64,000 bases of DNA, taken from the NCBI RefSeq assembly GCF_021532655.1, contig NZ_JAKGAS010000004.1, forward strand, positions 310,001-374,000. Direction: 5' to 3'. Below are positions 8,259-16,268 of the stretch, piece after piece. Source of the DNA: Paraglaciecola algarum. GTDB lineage: Bacteria; Pseudomonadota; Gammaproteobacteria; Enterobacterales; Alteromonadaceae. Numbering within the stretch: position 1 is the first letter of the stretch; each line of letters starts with the position of its first letter. The notes beneath the pieces are model-generated. The model was not told the origin of the DNA, searched no databases, and saw only the letters and a program-made list of their open reading frames with translations. The position numbers were made by a program, and so were the translations under genes.

Positions 8259-9684
8259 GAGATTGCCTTGATTGTTTTGCTGTGGAGGTTTGCTGCATCA
8301 AACCCTCAATCTCGCCGATAGTTTTGGGCGTGGATTGAGTTAGATTTTCATAACCCTTTTCGGTTACCACTAAATTGTCTTCTATGCGGATACCTATACC
8401 TTGCCATTTAGGATCCACATCAGCATCTGGAGCGATATAAATTCCTGGCTCTATGGTTAACACCATACCAGGTTTCAAAGGCCGATCTTGACCGTCTATT
8501 TTATAAGTCCCCACATCATGCACATCTAATCCCAGCCAATGCCCTAAACCATGCATGAAATATTGGCGGTAAGTTTGCTGCTCAATATTTTCGGCTAACT
8601 GACCTTGTAAAATTCCTAAATCAATTAACCCTTGGGTAATAATTTCCACTGCAACATCTGTGGCTTGTTTGATGGTATTTCCTGGTTTAACCCACTCAAA
8701 TGCAGCTAATTGAGCATCTAATACTATCTGATATAGCTGTGCCTGAACGGGGTTAAACTTGCCTGATACCGGAAACGTTCGAGTGATATCTGCGGCGTAT
8801 CCTTGTAATTCACACCCAGCGTCTATCAGCACTAAATCTCCCGCTTTTAACGGCTGATTATTTTCGGTGTAGTGTAAAATACAAGCATTGTCTCCACCAC
8901 CAACTATGGTGCCATAGGCAGGATGTTTGGCTCCAAGCATAGCAAATTCGTGATGGATCTCTGCTTCTAGGTGATATTCGTTTTTATCGGCTTGGCAAAA
9001 TTGCATAGCCCGTTTATGCCCTTGACCCGATATGTCTGCCGCTTGACGCATAATATCTAACTCAGCATCCGATTTAATCAAGCGCATTTCATCTAGAATA
9101 ATACGTACATCAATTATGCTAGTGGGCGCTAACATACTTTGTTTAGGCGCTTCACGTAAGGCTTGCATTAAATTTGCTACGAATTCATCAGCTGCGGCAT
9201 TATGGCCTTGAGCAAAATATAGATTTTGATGGCCATCCACTAATTCAACTAACTTTTCTTCCAGTTGTTCTAGACCAAATGCTAAATCGAGTCCAAATTC
9301 TTGACTGGCTTTATCTGGCCCAAACCTGCGACCTTGCCATATTTCAGCTGTGGGATCTTTATCCAAACAAAACAACACCGACAAGCCGCTTGAGTCGTCT
9401 GTATGCTTTGACAGCGCCTTTTTATCAGCTTGCTCTTTGCTAGCAGCTTGCTCTTTGCCAGCAGCTTGCTCTTTGCTAGCAGCAGGCGCCTTATTTGAAA
9501 GTACTAGCCATGCTTGAGGTTCGGGAAAACCGCACAGGTATTGAAAATAACTATCTTGTCGAAAAGAGAATTCGGTATCTCGACTTCTGGTCACTAACTC
9601 TGCAGCTGAGATCAGGCAAATACTGTTGGCTTGCATTGATTGCAGTAATTGGTTTCTGCGGTTTTTAAACTCTGTTTTAGACAT
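8245..9684 (-). CDS. pepP: Xaa-Pro aminopeptidase (aminopeptidase P)
   Basis: A 479-residue M24-family metalloenzyme that releases N-terminal residues preceding proline. The N-terminal domain contains SAAELVTRSRDTEFSFRQDS. The pita-bread catalytic domain follows with metal ligands in LVLIDAGCELQGYAADITRTF (two aspartates), MHGLGHWLGLDVHDVG (histidine) and VLTIEPGIYI plus IGIRIEDN (glutamates). The ATG at 9684 is preferred over an in-frame TTG three codons upstream because MSKTEFKNRR aligns with known PepP N-termini. It lies 25 bp after ygfB and overlaps ubiI. An 18-bp tandem repeat inserts a low-complexity K/E/Q/A segment near residues 69-86, explaining the length above the usual roughly 440 residues. 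Confidence 0.93.
   Translation of the reverse strand: MSKTEFKNRRNQLLQSMQANSICLISAAELVTRSRDTEFSFRQDSYFQYLCGFPEPQAWLVLSNKAPAASKEQAAGKEQAASKEQADKKALSKHTDDSSGLSVLFCLDKDPTAEIWQGRRFGPDKASQEFGLDLAFGLEQLEEKLVELVDGHQNLYFAQGHNAAADEFVANLMQALREAPKQSMLAPTSIIDVRIILDEMRLIKSDAELDIMRQAADISGQGHKRAMQFCQADKNEYHLEAEIHHEFAMLGAKHPAYGTIVGGGDNACILHYTENNQPLKAGDLVLIDAGCELQGYAADITRTFPVSGKFNPVQAQLYQIVLDAQLAAFEWVKPGNTIKQATDVAVEIITQGLIDLGILQGQLAENIEQQTYRQYFMHGLGHWLGLDVHDVGTYKIDGQDRPLKPGMVLTIEPGIYIAPDADVDPKWQGIGIRIEDNLVVTEKGYENLTQSTPKTIGEIEGLMQQTSTAKQSRQSHASV
9426..9479. repeat. Three 18-bp tandem repeats inside pepP
   Basis: Three copies of CAGCTTGCTCTTTGCTAG, the middle with one mismatch, in frame within pepP. Read on minus they encode a repeated A-(S/G)-K-E-Q-A hexapeptide. 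The unit length is a multiple of three, so copy changes would keep the frame. Confidence 0.9.
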
Positions 9685-9709
9685 ATTATTCAAGAATACT
9701 CATACCAGA

Positions 9710-10279
9710 TTAATGGACTGTTTTCGGCTCACTTTGCTCTTGTTCAGGAGATTTACCAAGCTCATTGAAACACAACATAGCTGTCATACGCACATATTCT
9801 ACGACTTCAAATAAGGCTTGCTCTGATTCTTCATCTTCACTCATTTCGTCGTCCATACGAGCTATTTCAGAAAAATCTTCTAAGGCTTCTTTGACATCAG
9901 CAGAACAGCCAGTTAAATCAGCTTGATGTAAGCCAAATCCTAATAAAAATCCTTGCACCCAATTTAACAAGGCTTGGCCACGTTCGTTAATTGGTGCAGA
10001 ATCTTCGGGTAAGCACAGTACTAATGAAAAATCACTTTCTACAAGTTGCTGGCAAGTGTGGTCGTATAACTCATTAAAGGCTTTTTGCACCTCAGGGTTA
10101 AACACTTCACCTTGGTGGATAAAGTCAGATAAAGGCTCTAACCAATCTCGACACTCCAAAGGCATACCTCCGCCTAACATGCCGCAAAACATGCCTTGCA
10201 CTTCTGCCGCGCTGGTTAAAATGTCATTGCGCTCTAAAAGCGCAGTTAGGGTGTCGAACAAGTTACTTGATGTACTCAC
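9710..10279 (-). CDS. ygfB: YgfB/YecA family protein (UPF0149)
   Basis: A 189-residue acidic, all-helical soluble protein. Landmarks of the UPF0149/YgfB family are AAEVQGMFCGMLGGG near residues 23-37, LLNWVQGFLLGFG near 104-116 and the C-terminal FEVVEYVRMTAMLCFNEL. In E. coli ygfB lies immediately before pepP and ubiH, and the same order is kept here, which supports the call. In Pseudomonas a YgfB homologue modulates gene expression and ampDh3; the role here is unknown. It is the first gene of the minus-strand ygfB-pepP-ubiI operon, and its promoter shares the spacer with the divergent 6S RNA gene. Confidence 0.9.
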   Translation of the reverse strand: MSTSSNLFDTLTALLERNDILTSAAEVQGMFCGMLGGGMPLECRDWLEPLSDFIHQGEVFNPEVQKAFNELYDHTCQQLVESDFSLVLCLPEDSAPINERGQALLNWVQGFLLGFGLHQADLTGCSADVKEALEDFSEIARMDDEMSEDEESEQALFEVVEYVRMTAMLCFNELGKSPEQEQSEPKTVH

Positions 10280-10537
10280 TTAAGCTCTCTTAATCTTCTA
10301 TTTGAAATTGATACAAGTGGCATTAGATATCTAATGCTAACACTGTCATTAATTGATACCAATGCTCATCCATCTTTAGCAACAATTAATTAGCACCACT
10401 TGGTTAGAAAACTAGCGTTAAAGCTATGGCGTATAAGCTACAACTTATTAGCGCTGGTAACTATCAGTACTTAAAGTTTATAATGCTCGAAATTTAGTGC
10501 AAACCAAGTGCAAAATTGGTTTGGCTAGATTGTTTGC
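10280..10537. promoter_or_regulatory. Divergent promoter spacer between ygfB and 6S RNA; no zapA
   Basis: In E. coli zapA lies between ygfB and ssrS; here the 258 bp carry no such frame. A TATAAT at 10479-10484 and a TAGATT at 10526-10531 are candidate -10 elements for a longer and the mature 6S transcript. A 7-bp inverted repeat AAACCAA/TTGGTTT (10501-10522) lies between them. No clear -35 element was found. Confidence 0.45.
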
Positions 10538-10722
10538 AACGTCTCCTGGAATGTTAGCCAGTTTAGTCATGTCCCTGGCCGATGCTTTTTACCCAGGAAG
10601 TTGATTCCACTGCTATTGTGCAAGCTCGGCTCGTATCGAGAAGCCTAAGGTAGTGATGATACTTCCGCCCTGAACTTTCGGTTCACGGGCTTACACTAGA
10701 CAGCGGCATTTTGGGAGACACC
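10538..10722 (+). ncRNA. ssrS: 6S RNA
   Basis: About 185 nt matching E. coli 6S RNA in sequence blocks and fold. The 5' GTCTCCTGGAATGTT pairs with the 3' GCATTTTGGGAGAC to close the terminal stem. The internal blocks GTCCCTGGCCGAT, GCTCGGCTCGTATCGAGAAG, CCGCCCTGAACTTTCGG and GTTCACGGGCTTACA correspond to conserved parts around the central bubble. 6S RNA binds sigma-70 RNA polymerase as an open-promoter mimic and adjusts transcription in stationary phase. Neighbourhood agrees: ygfB upstream on the opposite strand and, after an insertion, the ygfA-type cyclo-ligase downstream. The exact ends are approximate. Confidence 0.92.
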
Positions 10723-10750
10723 CAATTTTTACAAGGATTAAGAATTAAAA

Positions 10751-11161
10751 ATGAGTCAAGAAGAGCATTTACAATTACATGGAAAAGAAATTATAGAAGC
10801 CTTATCGCCATTGGTTAAATGGAAATATGACGACTTCCATAAGGTCATGTTAGCCGAGTTTTCGGTCGATAAGAAAGACCAAGTTTTGTTTTCACTTAAA
10901 AATTTATTACCTAATTGTTGGGACGCCAAAAGTATCAAAAAAGCGCCACCTGAGATTAAACACTTCGCAGGCTCTTTTGGAAAATTAATCAAAGAACAAA
11001 AATTATTTTGTAGCCACATTGATAACCGTCCACAAGTTATGGTGGCTTGGTGGCCTTGGGGACATGGAGCAACTATTTCTGCGAGAATATTTTTAACTAA
11101 CACTACCCCTTACGTTGCTAAAAGAGGTTTTTTTCAAAAGTTTACAGGGCTATTCGCCTAA
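10751..11161 (+). CDS. Uncharacterised protein directly downstream of 6S RNA
   Basis: A 136-residue soluble protein starting MSQEEHLQLHGKEIIEALSP, with AAGGATT about 12 bases before the ATG. I do not recognise a family. Visible features are an N-terminal amphipathic helix, a central LFSLKNLLPNCWDAKSIKKA, and a Trp-rich segment VMVAWWPWGHGATISARIF near residues 98-116, followed by a basic/aromatic C-terminus FFQKFTGLFA. It lies 28 bp after the 3' end of 6S RNA, where E. coli has ygfA, and could be read through from the ssrS promoter. Its codon use looks like that of its neighbours. Confidence 0.6.
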   Translation: MSQEEHLQLHGKEIIEALSPLVKWKYDDFHKVMLAEFSVDKKDQVLFSLKNLLPNCWDAKSIKKAPPEIKHFAGSFGKLIKEQKLFCSHIDNRPQVMVAWWPWGHGATISARIFLTNTTPYVAKRGFFQKFTGLFA

Positions 11162-11327
11162 TAGTTTTAACCCTTAATTCCCCTCAAAGATTACGATTTT
11201 CTAGACCTTATTTTAATTTGAAATTATCAACAACCAAAAACCTGACCAAATAGTCTATTTTATACCGAGCCGTAATCAGCTAGACTAGCGCTATTCCACT
11301 TAGCTAAAGCTTTAAGGTATTTAGAGT

Positions 11328-12221
11328 ATGGCCATAATTAATATAGGCTCGGTCAATATTGACCATGTATATCAAGTAGAACACTTTGTACAACCCGGCG
11401 AAACCCTTGCTTCTAGTGATTATCAAAGATTACTTGGGGGTAAAGGTGCTAATCAATCTATTGCCTTAGCAAAAGCTGGGGCCGAGGTATTTCATGTTGG
11501 TAAAATCAACGAACATGATTCAAACTTTAAACAAAGTTTGATCCGTGATGGCATTGACTGTAAATATCTTGAGTGTATTGAAAGTCCTTCTGGCCATGCG
11601 ATTATTCAGGTTACGCCTTCGGCAGAAAACGCCATTGTATTGTTTGGTGGAGCCAATCAAGAAATATCTGAAAACGACATAATGAAATCTTTAGATGGAG
11701 CGAAATCCTCAGACTGGGTGCTAACACAAAATGAAACTAGTTGTGTTGAACAAGTGTTAACTCTGGCTAAAGATAAGGGGTTAAAGGTCGCTTTTAACCC
11801 AGCTCCTATGACTGATTCTGTCAATTCATTACCCCATGACTGTATTAACCTATTAATTGTAAATGAAGTGGAAGCTTCTGAAATATCAGGGCAAACAACA
11901 CTTGACCAAATGGAGGCTTACTTTCGACAAAATTGGTCTCATTGCGAAGTATTAATCACTATGGGTAAGGCTGGCGTGAGAATGTTAAAAGCCGATAAAT
12001 CAATAGATGTGCCAGCTTTTGACGTTAACGCTGTTGACACGACGGCTGCCGGCGATACTTTTATTGGCTATTTTTTGGCAGCTTACAGTGGTCATTGTGA
12101 TGCCAAAACCGCTTTAGTCAGAGCTTGTGCAGCGTCAGCATTAGCCGTGACAAAAGAAGGTGCAGCCCAATCTATTCCAACCGCTCAAGAAGTGGATCGC
12201 TTTTTAGCCAAATATAATTAA
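11328..12221 (+). CDS. rbsK: Ribokinase (PfkB family)
   Basis: A 297-residue cytoplasmic sugar kinase. The N-terminal GSVNIDHVYQVEHFVQPGET and RLLGGKGANQSIALAKAG form the ribose-binding GGKGAN region. The second PfkB signature is VDTTAAGDTFIGYFLAAY near residue 240; the aspartate of AAGD is the catalytic base and the usual GAGD glycine is alanine. Ribokinase makes ribose-5-phosphate from ribose and ATP. The next gene, 20 bp downstream, is a nucleoside hydrolase that would release ribose, and rpiA lies 3.4 kb further on. An adenosine- or pseudouridine-type kinase of the same family cannot be excluded, but the ribose motifs favour RbsK. Confidence 0.85.
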   Translation: MAIINIGSVNIDHVYQVEHFVQPGETLASSDYQRLLGGKGANQSIALAKAGAEVFHVGKINEHDSNFKQSLIRDGIDCKYLECIESPSGHAIIQVTPSAENAIVLFGGANQEISENDIMKSLDGAKSSDWVLTQNETSCVEQVLTLAKDKGLKVAFNPAPMTDSVNSLPHDCINLLIVNEVEASEISGQTTLDQMEAYFRQNWSHCEVLITMGKAGVRMLKADKSIDVPAFDVNAVDTTAAGDTFIGYFLAAYSGHCDAKTALVRACAASALAVTKEGAAQSIPTAQEVDRFLAKYN

Positions 12222-12240
12222 CTTATTAAGGACTTTTCAA

Positions 12241-13182
12241 ATGAGCCATAAAATTATTTTAGACACAGATCCAGGTATCGATGATGCTATGGCAATATTC
12301 TTTGCCTTTCAAAGACCAGAAATAGAAGTGTTAGGGTTAACCACAGTATACGGTAATGTCCCTGTTGAGATGGCTGCAAAAAATGCCATTACTCTTTGTG
12401 ATTTGGCCGGCAAAGATATACCTGTATGTAAAGGCGTCGCTAGACCTTGGGTGGGACCAGAGTCGACTTATGCGCACTTTGTTCATGGCGATGATGGCTT
12501 CGGAAATATTAATTTTCCACCAGCAAAAGGCCAGCTTGATCCGCGCAGTTCAGCACAGTTTATTGTGGATATGGCTCGAAAATATCCGGGTGAAATCACA
12601 ATAGTTGCCATTGGGCCTTTAGGAAATCTAGCCCTAGCCTTACGTTTAGAGCCTGAATTACCAAAACTAATCAAAGCAGTATCGATCATGGGTGGCGCTG
12701 CATTTGTTAGAGGTAACGTGACACCAGTGGCTGAGGCCAATATATGGAATGACGCATACGCCGCTGAAATTGTGTTTGACGCAGATTGGGAACTCAATAT
12801 GTTTGGTTTGGATGTGACAAACTCTTGCCCATTTACGCCTGATTTTTTAACCACCTTGAAAGATATTAACCCTAAATTGGGTGGTTTTGTGCATGACGCA
12901 GCACAATTTTATGTGGAATTTTATTCACAGAATCGTGATGATGATGTGTGTTTTTTCCACGATGCTATGCCTATTGCGCATTTGATAGATCCAAGTTTAT
13001 TTGAATTACAAACTGGCCATGCCAGAGTATCGACTGACCCACTAAATATTGGTCAAACATCCATTGCATTACCTAACACCACGGCTAGCCCCGATTGGCT
13101 AGATGCACAACAAATTAATGTTGCCACAAAAGTGAACAACCAACGCCTAACTCAACTTTACTTAGACACATACAGCTCATAA
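12241..13182 (+). CDS. Inosine/uridine-preferring nucleoside hydrolase
   Basis: A 313-residue enzyme of the IU-NH family. The calcium-binding cluster DTDPGIDDAM occupies residues 8-17. Further family motifs are VAIGPLGNLALAL, MGGAAFVRGNVTPVAEANIWND near residues 145-165 (the substrate-binding E-A-N region) and a C-terminal HDAMPIAHLID that supplies the histidine and aspartate of the active site. The family cleaves the N-glycosidic bond of ribonucleosides to base and ribose. It follows the ribokinase by 20 bp, with which it forms a salvage pair. Base preference (purine, pyrimidine or both) cannot be read from the sequence. Confidence 0.9.
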   Translation: MSHKIILDTDPGIDDAMAIFFAFQRPEIEVLGLTTVYGNVPVEMAAKNAITLCDLAGKDIPVCKGVARPWVGPESTYAHFVHGDDGFGNINFPPAKGQLDPRSSAQFIVDMARKYPGEITIVAIGPLGNLALALRLEPELPKLIKAVSIMGGAAFVRGNVTPVAEANIWNDAYAAEIVFDADWELNMFGLDVTNSCPFTPDFLTTLKDINPKLGGFVHDAAQFYVEFYSQNRDDDVCFFHDAMPIAHLIDPSLFELQTGHARVSTDPLNIGQTSIALPNTTASPDWLDAQQINVATKVNNQRLTQLYLDTYSS

Positions 13183-13225
13183 ACTAAACAACAAGAGTAA
13201 AATGCACATTAATAATTAGCTGAAG

Positions 13226-13256
13226 ATTGCGTTACATAATTTTATGTTAACGCAAT
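13226..13256. other. Near-perfect palindromic hairpin before the hybrid histidine kinase
   Basis: ATTGCGTTACAT pairs with ATGTTAACGCAAT with a single bulged base and a 6-nt loop. It lacks a downstream T-tract on plus, so it is either a poor terminator for the nucleoside hydrolase or an operator/leader element 25 bp before the kinase ATG. Confidence 0.45.
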
Positions 13257-13281
13257 AAAAACTAAATTAGAGTATGAAAGA

Positions 13282-14895
13282 ATGCAAATAGCACCTAAAA
13301 CAGGTGACGAGGTAGCTCGTCTACAAGCGTTATATGACTATGATATTTTAGATACAGAAGCTGAAAAAGTATTTGATGATCTTACTTTGCTTGCCTCTCA
13401 AATATGTGACAAACCCATAACATTAATAAGCCTAGTCGACCCTGAACGGCAGTGGTTTAAATCTACAGTAGGAATAGATGCAACTGAAACCTCTCGAGAT
13501 ATTGCATTTTGCGCCCATGCTATTCACCAAAAAGATATTTTTGAAGTCGAGGACACACTACTCGATGAGCGTTTTTTTGATAACCCCTTAGTAACGAGTG
13601 CGCCAAATATACGATTTTACGCTGGTACCCAGTTACAGACAGCCAGTGGACATGCTATTGGTACCCTTTGTGTTATTGATGAAAAACCCAGTAAACTCAC
13701 AGAACAACAAAAACAATCTCTTGAGATATTGGGCAGAGCAGTTATTTCTCAAATGGAATTGCGAAAAAAAATCAAAGACCTAAAAGTCGCGACTGAACAC
13801 AAAACTGACTTTATGTCGAATATGAGTCATGAATTACGCACACCACTCAATGCAATTATAAATTTCAGTCAACTTCTTTTAGATCAAGTAGAGCAACACC
13901 CTGATCCCAAACTAACTGAGTATTTAGAAAACATAGACTATTCAGGCAAACGATTATTGAGTGTTGTCAATTCAGTACTAGACATTAATAAAATTGAAGC
14001 AGGCAAAATGCCAATAACTTTAAAACCTGTAGATTTTGCTGATTTAATTCATCATTTGGAAAGAATGTTAAACATTGGCGCCAAAAACAAACAAGTAAAG
14101 TTTTCTGTCAGTATTAACAAGAATGTACCTGAAGAACTAGTTATCGACGAGGCTCTAATCAGTCAAATCGTCACTAACTTAGTGCATAATGCCATTAAAT
14201 TTACTACTAGTGGAAACACTGTAAATGCCGATTTTTCATATGAAAATCAAAGATTAATAATTAGTATTATTGATCAGGGAGTTGGCATATCTGAACAAGA
14301 TCAAGAAAAGTTATTCAATAAATTTCAACAAGTGGGCAATACTAACAACCAGCAAGGTAGCGGTTTAGGTTTATCGATTGTGCAAAAATTAGTGACACTT
14401 CTTGATGGAACAATTGAAGTTAAAAGCCAATTAAACAAAGGCAGTCAATTTATTGTTACACTGCCGATGAAGACCAAAAATAAATCTATCAGTAAAATAG
14501 AAAATACTGAGGCTCCAGCACAAATGTTTAACTTACAGGCTAAAGTGCTGTTAGTAGAAGACAATGAAATTAATCAAGCTGTTATGGCAGCAATATTTGA
14601 ATCGCTAAACTTACCGGTTATTTTGGCCGAGAGCGGTGAAATAGCCGTTGAAAAAAACCAACAAACTGATTTTGATTTAGTATTTATGGATATTCATTTA
14701 CCAGGCATAGATGGTCGAGAAGCTACTAAGATAATTAAACAAACTCATCCTAACCTCATGATTGTGGCCCTCACAGCAGATACCTTTGCCCAAGAGCGCG
14801 ACGATAACAACACTGCTATATGGCATGATTACCTGACAAAACCATTAGAAAAAAACAAATTAATTGAGGTACTTAATCGTTATATTCCTCAATAA
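13282..14895 (+). CDS. Hybrid sensor histidine kinase with GAF and receiver domains
   Basis: A 537-residue cytoplasmic protein with no membrane segment. An N-terminal GAF domain (about 25-160) is preceded by the common RLQALYDYDILDTEAEKVFDDL. HisKA follows with phospho-acceptor H183 in NMSHELRTPLNAI. The HATPase domain has an N box LVHNAIKFTTSG and G boxes DQGVGIS and GSGLGLSIVQKLV. The C-terminal receiver (about 420-535) has D470 in FMDIHLPGIDG, acidic residues in LLVEDNEINQ, and a conserved lysine in YLTKPLEK. All catalytic residues are present. No separate output gene is adjacent, so the partner (a response regulator or Hpt protein) is unknown. It lies between the ribose salvage pair and the ygfA-type gene. 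Confidence 0.9.
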   Translation: MQIAPKTGDEVARLQALYDYDILDTEAEKVFDDLTLLASQICDKPITLISLVDPERQWFKSTVGIDATETSRDIAFCAHAIHQKDIFEVEDTLLDERFFDNPLVTSAPNIRFYAGTQLQTASGHAIGTLCVIDEKPSKLTEQQKQSLEILGRAVISQMELRKKIKDLKVATEHKTDFMSNMSHELRTPLNAIINFSQLLLDQVEQHPDPKLTEYLENIDYSGKRLLSVVNSVLDINKIEAGKMPITLKPVDFADLIHHLERMLNIGAKNKQVKFSVSINKNVPEELVIDEALISQIVTNLVHNAIKFTTSGNTVNADFSYENQRLIISIIDQGVGISEQDQEKLFNKFQQVGNTNNQQGSGLGLSIVQKLVTLLDGTIEVKSQLNKGSQFIVTLPMKTKNKSISKIENTEAPAQMFNLQAKVLLVEDNEINQAVMAAIFESLNLPVILAESGEIAVEKNQQTDFDLVFMDIHLPGIDGREATKIIKQTHPNLMIVALTADTFAQERDDNNTAIWHDYLTKPLEKNKLIEVLNRYIPQ

Positions 14896-14916
14896 TGATG
14901 ACTGGTAGCTAATGGT

Positions 14917-15507
14917 ATGGTCCCTTTTAAACGTAAAGAATTACGCCAACATTTTCGCAAATTACGTAATCAGTTAGATAAAGAGCAGCAGAATATTGTT
15001 GCTCAGGCAGCTTTACAAACTTGTCTGCAAACAACTGAATTATCAAAGTTAAAAACCGTTGCTTGTTATTTGGCAAATGACGGTGAGCTTGATCCTTCAG
15101 CCATTATTGAATATTGCTGGCAACATAATATTCAAGTGGTGTTACCTGTGTTAGATCCTAATAATTCAGGGCACTTAGTGTTTGTGGAGTATCAAGCTAA
15201 CAGTCAAATGCAAATTAATACCTACGGCATTGCTGAGCCAGCGATTACTCAATACAACCAAGTCCCTCTCCAAAATATAGATTTAGTTTTTACTCCTTTA
15301 GTTGCGTTTGATCAACAAGGTAATCGGCTAGGCATGGGTGGGGGGTATTACGACCGAACCTTAGCGCCAATCAAACGAAACAACCTAAATACCCAACTTA
15401 TTGGATTGGCCCACAACTGCCAACAAGCAAACAAACTCCCCACTGATGGTTGGGATATTCCGTTACACGGGATAGTCACTCCTAAACAATTTTTTAAGAT
15501 TGATTGA
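14917..15507 (+). CDS. ygfA: 5-formyltetrahydrofolate cyclo-ligase
   Basis: A 196-residue enzyme of the MTHFS family, which converts 5-formyl-THF to 5,10-methenyl-THF with ATP. The N-terminal basic helix KRKELRQHFRKLRNQL and the C-terminal signature FDQQGNRLGMGGGYYDRTL (phosphate-binding GGGYYDR near residue 145) are diagnostic. In E. coli ygfA follows ssrS directly; here about 4.2 kb of other genes separate them, but the downstream rpiA neighbour agrees with the conserved neighbourhood. It starts 22 bp after the kinase gene and may be co-transcribed with it. Confidence 0.9.
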   Translation: MVPFKRKELRQHFRKLRNQLDKEQQNIVAQAALQTCLQTTELSKLKTVACYLANDGELDPSAIIEYCWQHNIQVVLPVLDPNNSGHLVFVEYQANSQMQINTYGIAEPAITQYNQVPLQNIDLVFTPLVAFDQQGNRLGMGGGYYDRTLAPIKRNNLNTQLIGLAHNCQQANKLPTDGWDIPLHGIVTPKQFFKID

Positions 15508-15581
15508 TTTAATAAATGTTTGGGTTATAGCGTTTGAAGCATTACACTACCGGCATTAATTTTTAAGTAAAAATTACACTC

Positions 15582-16238
15582 ATGACTCAAGACGATAAGA
15601 AAAAAGCCGCGGCCCAAGCTGCTGTAAAGTACATAGAACAAGGCAGTATTATAGGTGTAGGCACTGGTTCTACCGTAGTACATTTCATCGATGCCTTGGC
15701 TGATATTAGGCATGATTTAGCTGGAGCAGTGTCGAGTTCAGAAGACTCAACTGCCCGCCTAAAAGCACTAGGCATAGAGGTACTTGATTTAAACTCAGTG
15801 GGAAGTTTAGATATTTATATCGATGGTGCCGACGAAATAACCGAACATAAACACATGATAAAAGGTGGAGGGGCTGCTCTTACCCGCGAAAAAATTATTG
15901 CAGCTGTCGCCAAGAAATTTATTTGTATCATAGATGACAGTAAACAAGTGCCAGTATTGGGTAAGTTTCCACTACCTGTAGAAGTCATTCCTATGGCACG
16001 CTCTTATGTTGCCAGAGAAATATTAAAACTAGGTGGTGATCCTGAATATCGCCAAGGTGTGGTAACCGATAACGGCAATGTAATTTTAGATGTGCATAAT
16101 CTAAAAATACTTAATCCCGTTGAACTAGAACGACAACTCAATGCCATAGTGGGTGTAGTCACCAATGGCTTGTTTGCCCATCGCGGCGCAGATGTAGTAT
16201 TAGTAGGCACCGAGCAAGGTGTAAATACGATTGAATAA
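15582..16238 (+). CDS. rpiA: Ribose-5-phosphate isomerase A
   Basis: A 218-residue enzyme of the pentose phosphate pathway, interconverting ribose-5-phosphate and ribulose-5-phosphate. Signatures are [17 protein letters not shown] near residues 24-40, [11 protein letters not shown], the catalytic IDGADEI region near residue 82 (aspartates and the following [12 protein letters not shown] with E and K of the active site), and the C-terminal [18 protein letters not shown]. Length is exactly that of RpiA enzymes. It ends 30 bp before the convergent PP2C-kinase gene. Together with the upstream ribokinase and nucleoside hydrolase it could feed nucleoside ribose into central metabolism. Confidence 0.96.
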   Translation: MTQDDKKKAAAQAAVKYIEQGSIIGVGTGSTVVHFIDALADIRHDLAGAVSSSEDSTARLKALGIEVLDLNSVGSLDIYIDGADEITEHKHMIKGGGAALTREKIIAAVAKKFICIIDDSKQVPVLGKFPLPVEVIPMARSYVAREILKLGGDPEYRQGVVTDNGNVILDVHNLKILNPVELERQLNAIVGVVTNGLFAHRGADVVLVGTEQGVNTIE

Positions 16239-16268
16239 CGCCAAAAGTAATTAAGCCCCTAATTCAGC

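Noticed and set aside
8245..9693. TTG start codon for pepP at 9693
   Set aside because: An ATG three codons downstream gives the family N-terminus; similar short TTG extensions were rejected for gspH, gspJ, gspK, the EF-hand gene and the protease.
10280..10537. zapA expected between ygfB and 6S RNA
   Set aside because: All frames are broken by stops and nothing resembles ZapA, so no gene or pseudogene is called.
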